From Streptomyces sp. Alt3 (GTDB lineage: Bacteria > Actinomycetota > Actinomycetes > Streptomycetales > Streptomycetaceae): a DNA stretch of 64,000 bases. The position numbers and the translations under genes were made by a program. Location of the stretch: the NCBI RefSeq assembly GCF_030719215.1, contig NZ_CP120983.1:7378001-7442000 (forward strand), written 5' to 3'. Below are positions 60,013-64,000 of the stretch, one piece after another; the first letter of the stretch is position 1; the number at the start of each line of letters is the position of its first letter. Below the pieces are notes generated by a model, which had not been told where the DNA came from, did no database searches, and worked only from the letters and a program-made list of their open reading frames with translations.

Positions 60013-61338
60013 ATGACCGAACCTGCCCACCTGGCACCGGCGCCCGCGAACGCGGTCACCGCCGAGTCCCCCGGCGGCATGCGACGCATCGCCACGGCCA
60101 GCTTCATCGGCACGGCCATCGAGTTCTACGACTACTACATCTACGGCACCGCGGCCGCGCTCGTCCTCAACGAGGCGTTCTTCCCGGAACTGTCCAAGAC
60201 CGCCGGCACTTTGGCCACCCTCTCGACCTTCGCCATCGGCTTCGCGGCACGGCCCATCGGGGCCGCGGTCTTCGGTCACTACGGAGACCGTGTCGGCAGG
60301 AAGACCGTCCTCGTCGTGTCCCTGCTGATGATGGGCCTCTCCACCGGGCTGATAGGTCTGCTGCCCGGTTACGCCACCCTCGGTGTGTGGGCGCCGGTCC
60401 TGCTGGTGCTCCTGCGCGTCGTCCAGGGCCTCGGACTGGGCGGCGAGTGGGGCGGTGCGGCGCTCCTCGCCGTCGAGCACGCGCCGAAGAAGAAGCGGGG
60501 CCTGTACGCCGCGGCTCCGCAGATGGGCTCACCGGTCGGCTACTTCGCGGCCACGGTGACCTTCCTGCTGATGTCGTCGGTGCTCGACGACGGCGCGTTC
60601 GAGAGCTGGGGCTGGCGCATCCCCTTCCTGCTCTCCTTCGTGCTGGTCGCGGTCGGTCTGGCCATCCGGCTGAAGATCTCCGAAACTCCGGCCTTCGCCA
60701 AGGTCGTGGAGGAACGGGGGACGACGAAGGCCCCGCTCGTCGAGGCCTTCCGCCGCCACCCGAAGGAGATGCTGCTGGGCGCCGGAATGATCACTGTCGT
60801 GTACGTGATGTTCTACACCGTCGCCACCTACTGCATGACGTACACGACGGGCACGCTGGAGATCCCCAAGAACGACATGCTCGGCCTCACGCTCGTCGCG
60901 GTCGTGGTGCTCGGCGTGTCCACGTTTTTCGTCGCCCGCTGGTCGGACCGTGTGGGCCGCCGCAAGCTGATCATCGCCGGCGCCGCGTTCGGTGTGGTCT
61001 GGGGCGCGGTGCTCTTCCCGCTCCTGGACACCAGGAACTACGTGCTGATCGCTGTCGCGCTGAGCGGGGCCCTGCTCTGCATGGGCATCATCTACGGGCC
61101 GGCCGGTGCCTACATGCCCGAGTTGTTCGGTACGAACATGCGGTACTCGGGCGCCGGATTCTCCTACAACCTCGGTGGCGTGCTCGGCGGCGCGGCCGCG
61201 CCACTGATCGTGACCGCGCTGGCGGAGGCGTACAGCCCGTCGGTGGGCGGCTGGTTCATGAGCGCGATGGCGCTCGTCTCGCTGGCGTGTGTTCTCGCGC
61301 TCCCCGAGACCGCCGAGCGCGACCTCGACAAGGTCTGA
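60013..61338 (+). CDS. MFS transporter, metabolite:H+ symporter (MHS) family
   Basis: A 441-aa membrane protein with twelve predicted helices. The MHS signature is FIGTAIEFYDYYIYGTAAAL at the first helix. The cytoplasmic loop between helices 2 and 3 is GHYGDRVGRKTVLVVSLLMM, and the repeat motif in the second half is SDRVGRRKLIIAG. The family (ShiA, KgtP, ProP-like) takes up dicarboxylates, shikimate, betaines or aromatic acids with protons. ATG 60013 is preceded by GGAG. It follows PucR and the palindromic sites. The substrate is not evident from sequence. Confidence 0.9.
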   Translation: MTEPAHLAPAPANAVTAESPGGMRRIATASFIGTAIEFYDYYIYGTAAALVLNEAFFPELSKTAGTLATLSTFAIGFAARPIGAAVFGHYGDRVGRKTVLVVSLLMMGLSTGLIGLLPGYATLGVWAPVLLVLLRVVQGLGLGGEWGGAALLAVEHAPKKKRGLYAAAPQMGSPVGYFAATVTFLLMSSVLDDGAFESWGWRIPFLLSFVLVAVGLAIRLKISETPAFAKVVEERGTTKAPLVEAFRRHPKEMLLGAGMITVVYVMFYTVATYCMTYTTGTLEIPKNDMLGLTLVAVVVLGVSTFFVARWSDRVGRRKLIIAGAAFGVVWGAVLFPLLDTRNYVLIAVALSGALLCMGIIYGPAGAYMPELFGTNMRYSGAGFSYNLGGVLGGAAAPLIVTALAEAYSPSVGGWFMSAMALVSLACVLALPETAERDLDKV

Positions 61339-61371
61339 TCGACCCGCCCAGGCCCGGGGCGAGATCACCGA

Positions 61372-61400
61372 CAGGGCCCGCACCGTCGGCGCGGGCCCTG
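61372..61400 (+). terminator. Terminator after MHS transporter gene
   Basis: CAGGGCCCGC (61372-61381) pairs with GCGGGCCCTG (61391-61400), a 10-bp perfect stem 34 bp beyond the stop. Confidence 0.7.
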
Positions 61401-61914
61401 ATCCGCACGCGCGTCCGCCCCCGGTCCTGGGAGACGGGACGTCCGAGGGCGGCCCGGATGACGCCGGGCAGACGCGGGGGCCATGCCGTGACCTCTCCCG
61501 CCCCGTCCCCGGAACCGAGCCCAGGACCGGTCAGCCCACGCGCTCCCGCAGTGTCCGCGTGACGCCGTCGGTGTGTGCGGACGTCCCGGGGCGGTGCCCT
61601 GCCCCCCCCGCCTGGTCCGATCCGGGCCCTACCTGTGAGCCCACCCATAGGGCGCAGGTCACATACGAGGCGCGGTAGTAGGGCGCCGGGCCGGGTCCGG
61701 CGGTGCCTGACCGCCCAGACCGGTCCGTACGCCCCGGCCTACGGGGAGGCGTAGTAATGCCGGTCGTTGCCCTCGCTCCGATGTGCCGCTAACCATGGAT
61801 CGAGCCCACGGGAGCAGATGCTCCGGGGCGGCCGGACACGCCGCACGGTCCGTACGTACGGACCCTGCCTCGCTTCTGGCCCCCGTAGCCCCGTGGCATC
61901 CCCGACCCCGTCGC
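61401..61914. other. Intergenic leader region of SLT-domain gene
   Basis: 514 bp with no convincing gene. The last 180 bp form the 5' leader of the SLT-domain gene. They contain a GGAGC/GCTCC stem (GGAGC-AGAT-GCTCC near 61811-61824) and the perfect 18-bp palindrome GGTCCGTACGTACGGACC at 61847-61864. The leader was compared by eye with the c-di-AMP (ydaO) riboswitch found upstream of some Streptomyces hydrolase genes, and the diagnostic GGGGAACC and GGGGTGAA blocks were not found. Confidence 0.5.
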
Positions 61915-61927
61915 AAGGAGATCTTCC

Positions 61928-62497
61928 ATCCGTACGTCCGCCCAGTCCCTGACCCCCGCCGCCCGCAACGCCCGGATCCGCAGGTTCTCCGTTTCCGGAC
62001 TGTGTGCCGCCGGGGCCGCAGCAGCGGCCCTGACCCTCGCCCCGTCCCCCGCGCACGCCGCCGAGCCGGCCTCGCACGGTGTGGCGACGTCCGCCGCCGG
62101 AGTCTCGGCGGCCGGGATCTCCGCGCAGGCGCACGCCATGGCGGAGAGGGCGCACAAGGCGAGCAAGGCCACCGACACGGACGACCTGGACCGCTGGATC
62201 CGGAAGTCCCTCAAGATCATGAAGGCCGAGGGGATCCCCGGCACCTACGAGGGGCTGCACCGCAACATCATGCGTGAGTCCGGCGGTGACCCCCACGCGG
62301 CCAACGGCTGGGACGTCAACGCGCAGAACGGCACGCCGTCCAAGGGGCTGCTCCAGGTGATCCAGCCGACCTTCGAGGCGTACCACGTGGACGGCACCGC
62401 CAAGAGCCTCACCGACCCGGTCGCCAACATCACCGCGGCGGCCAACTACGCCGCCGACAAGTACGGCTCCATCGACAACGTCGACTCCGCCTACTGA
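61928..62497 (+). CDS. Secreted transglycosylase SLT-domain protein with ATC start
   Basis: A 189-aa exported muralytic enzyme. The signal region is RIRRFSVSGLCAAGAAAAAL, TLAPSPAHAAEP (cleavage after AHA near residue 46). The C-terminal SLT fold is EGLHRNIMRESGGDPHAANG (catalytic Glu in IMRESGG), NAQNGTPSKGLLQVIQPTFE, AYHVDG and NITAAANYAADKYGS. It cleaves or remodels peptidoglycan. No ATG, GTG or TTG lies in frame before the signal peptide. AAGGAG at 61915-61920 stands 7 nt before an ATC codon (61928), the best-placed start. Starting at GTG 62081 would remove the signal peptide. Confidence 0.75.
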   Translation: MRTSAQSLTPAARNARIRRFSVSGLCAAGAAAAALTLAPSPAHAAEPASHGVATSAAGVSAAGISAQAHAMAERAHKASKATDTDDLDRWIRKSLKIMKAEGIPGTYEGLHRNIMRESGGDPHAANGWDVNAQNGTPSKGLLQVIQPTFEAYHVDGTAKSLTDPVANITAAANYAADKYGSIDNVDSAY

Positions 62498-62517
62498 GCA
62501 CCGCGCACCGGCAGCAC

Positions 62518-62558
62518 ACGGCACGGCCGCACTCCTGACAGGGGTGCGGCCGTGCCGT
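62518..62558 (+). terminator. Terminator after SLT-domain gene
   Basis: ACGGCACGGCCGCAC (62518-62532) pairs with GTGCGGCCGTGCCGT (62544-62558), a perfect 15-bp stem followed by TTT. Confidence 0.85.
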
Positions 62559-62741
62559 TTCGCGTGCGGCTCCGGTCCGGCGTTCCGCGGGGCGGCCCCT
62601 TGGCCTGAGGCAATAATTCATATTTAATAACTCTGCGGGTGCCCCGGGCGCCTGCCGACCGTCCGAACGCCGTCCAGGCCGCAGTACCGGAGCCGCCCGT
62701 GCAGCCCACAGGCCCGCAGATGTCCGGCGGCGCGGGCCGCG

Positions 62742-62918
62742 CGGGTCGGCCAGGCCGACCGGCGCGGCAGCGTCGAGCAGACAGTGGCCCGGGGGCTCGG
62801 ACGGCCCGAGGAGGTCGCCGGTGCGACTGCCCTCCTCCTGAGCGAGGACACCCCATTAGTCACCGGCGCCCCACCGGTCGTCGACGGAGGACGGAGCGCC
62901 TGCCGGACCTCCTGCTGA
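62742..62918 (+). pseudogene. C-terminal remnant of SDR-family oxidoreductase gene
   Basis: In one frame this reads RVGQADRRGSVEQTVARGLG, RPEEVAGATALLLSEDTPLV, TGAPPVVDGGRSACRTSC and a stop. This is the C-terminal end of short-chain dehydrogenases (GRPEEVA...TG...VVDGG). The Rossmann and Ser-Tyr-Lys parts are missing, and no start or ribosome site precedes it. A TTA codon falls in this short stretch. It lies just upstream of the galactonate dehydratase gene and is most likely what is left of a former neighbouring gene. Confidence 0.75.
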
Positions 62919-62994
62919 CCCGCACCCCTTCACCGAGGTCGCCCGTGCCCGGCAGGCGGACCGCCGTCCGCTGCCGGCCGTTCCGAGGAGAAAC

Positions 62995-64000
62995 ATGAAG
63001 ATCAGCCGTATCGAGACCTTCGCGGTGCCGCCCCGCTGGCTGTTGTGCCGGGTCGAGACGGACGACGGCGTCGTCGGCTGGGGCGAGCCGGTGGTCGAGG
63101 GCCGCGCCGCCACCGTCCGCACCGCCGTGCACGAACTCTCCGAACTCCTCGTCGGGCAGGACCCGCTGCGGATCGAGGACCACTGGCAGACCATGACCAA
63201 GGGCTCGTTCTACCGCGGCGGCCCGGTCCTCTCCAGCGCGGCGTCCGGACTCGACCAGGCACTCTGGGACATCGCGGGCAAGGTCTACGGCGCCCCCGTG
63301 CACCAGTTGCTCGGCGGGCCGGTACGCGAGCGGGTGCGGGCGTACACCTGGGTCGGCGGGGACGAGCCCACCCAGATCGCCGAGGCGGTGCGGGAACAGG
63401 TCGAGGCCGGCTTCACCGCGGTGAAGATGAACGCCTCCGGGCGGATGAACCGGCTGGCGACCACCCGCGACATCGGTGAGGTCGTCTCCCGTGCCGCCGC
63501 CGCACGCGAGGCGCTCGGCGACGACCGGGACTTCGCCGTCGACTTCCACGGCCGGTTCACCGTCGCCAACGCCGCCAAGATCCTGCCGCATCTCGCCCCG
63601 TACAACCCGCTGTTCGTCGAGGAGCCCGTGCTCCCCGAGTACACCCACCGGCTGCGCGACCTGGTCGCGGGATCGCCCGTACCGCTGGCCACGGGGGAGC
63701 GGCTGTTCTCGCGCACCGACGTGCTCCCCGCCCTCATGGCCGGAGTGGCGGTCATCCAGCCCGACCTCTCCCACGCGGGAGGGATCTCCGAGGTCCGCCG
63801 GATCGCCGCGCTCGCCGAGACCTTCGACGTGCTCCTCGCGCCGCACTGCCCGCTGGGACCGGTCTCACTCGCGGCCAGCCTCCAGGTCGCCTTCAGCACC
63901 CCGAACTTCCTGATCCAGGAACAGAGCATCGGCATCCACTACAACGTCGGCGCCGGACCGCTGGACTACCTCGCCGACCCGACACCGCTGGACTTCCACG
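62995..64000 (+). CDS. dgoD: D-galactonate dehydratase (enolase superfamily), cut by window edge
   Basis: The 335 visible residues match galactonate dehydratase, which dehydrates D-galactonate to 2-keto-3-deoxygalactonate in the De Ley-Doudoroff pathway. The N-terminal cap is KISRIETFAVPPRWLLCRVE, EDHWQTMTKGSFYRGGPVLS, ASGLDQALWDIAGKVYGAPV. The barrel carries the metal-binding acids in FAVDFHGRFT, LFVEEPVLPEY and LATGERLFSR, and the base His in LAPHCPLGPVSLAAS. GAGGAG precedes ATG 62995. The 3' end lies past 64000. Upstream sits an SDR remnant and an AT-rich patch. Confidence 0.92.
   Translation, partial: MKISRIETFAVPPRWLLCRVETDDGVVGWGEPVVEGRAATVRTAVHELSELLVGQDPLRIEDHWQTMTKGSFYRGGPVLSSAASGLDQALWDIAGKVYGAPVHQLLGGPVRERVRAYTWVGGDEPTQIAEAVREQVEAGFTAVKMNASGRMNRLATTRDIGEVVSRAAAAREALGDDRDFAVDFHGRFTVANAAKILPHLAPYNPLFVEEPVLPEYTHRLRDLVAGSPVPLATGERLFSRTDVLPALMAGVAVIQPDLSHAGGISEVRRIAALAETFDVLLAPHCPLGPVSLAASLQVAFSTPNFLIQEQSIGIHYNVGAGPLDYLADPTPLDFH

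Noticed and set aside
59934..61562. 542-codon frame overlapping the MHS transporter gene
   Set aside because: The transporter frame has the MHS signature and twelve helices; the other frame is Arg-rich shadow.
61740..61914. c-di-AMP (ydaO) riboswitch before the SLT gene
   Set aside because: The gene type made it plausible, but the expected GGGGAACC and GGGGTGAA blocks were not found; covariance-model search would decide.
62639..62998. 119-codon frame before galactonate dehydratase
   Set aside because: The SDR remnant lies in another frame across the same bases and no ribosome site precedes this one.
1..64000. CRISPR arrays, tRNA, rRNA, insertion sequences or attachment sites
   Set aside because: No repeat-spacer series, cloverleaf, transposase motif or flanking direct repeats were seen in the read-through.

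Overview
The window looks like a stretch of a Streptomyces chromosome. The evidence is a very high G+C content with strong third-position GC bias, GTG/TTG starts and ATGA/GTGA stop-start overlaps, and genes typical of the genus: EshA with the 2-methylisoborneol enzymes, a SapA-like spore-associated protein, a large LuxR (LAL) regulator, an ectoine cluster, a PASTA-less Ser/Thr kinase and a SpoIIE phosphatase. No rRNA, tRNA, CRISPR array, insertion sequence or prophage was recognised.

Left part (1-16.5 kb). An FKBP isomerase is cut by the window edge. It is followed by a catabolic operon on the minus strand (GMC oxidoreductase, aldehyde dehydrogenase, M20 amidohydrolase). This operon is divergent from a GbsR-type regulator, with a clear inverted repeat between them. 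Next come small membrane proteins, a 965-aa LuxR regulator, a RsbW-like ATPase, a decayed methyltransferase, a SapA-like protein, a DUF4246 protein, and a 525-aa protein carrying an N-terminal LQ..xGN.A motif of the kind seen around contractile-injection systems. A LURP-one-related protein sits convergent to the last of these.

Middle part (16.5-40 kb). A glycan-use locus runs from a secreted GH59 enzyme through a DeoR-HTH/sugar-sensor hybrid regulator, a 2-hydroxyacid dehydrogenase, a CUT1 sugar ABC transporter and a YesL-like protein to a cytoplasmic heparinase II/III-family lyase. A kinase/phosphatase pair follows. A rubber-oxygenase (Lcp) gene comes next, flanked by a double-headed TetR regulator and a divergent acyl-CoA oxidase. 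Then comes the operon eshA (family 2B encapsulin shell), 2-methylisoborneol synthase and geranyl diphosphate methyltransferase, which is the most striking system here.

Right part (40-64 kb). A ROK regulator is followed by a secreted sugar-oxidation set (PQQ-type dehydrogenase with PKD and FIMAH modules, Tat-exported TIM-barrel protein, secreted beta-solenoid protein). The ectABCD genes for ectoine and 5-hydroxyectoine end in a 17-bp stem terminator. After them come a frameshifted DUF1684 gene, a complete Dpp/Opp-type ABC operon with a PucR regulator and an MHS-family transporter (with paired 16-bp palindromes between the last two). The window closes with an SLT-domain secreted protein that appears to start at ATC, a remnant of an SDR gene, and a galactonate dehydratase cut by the right edge.
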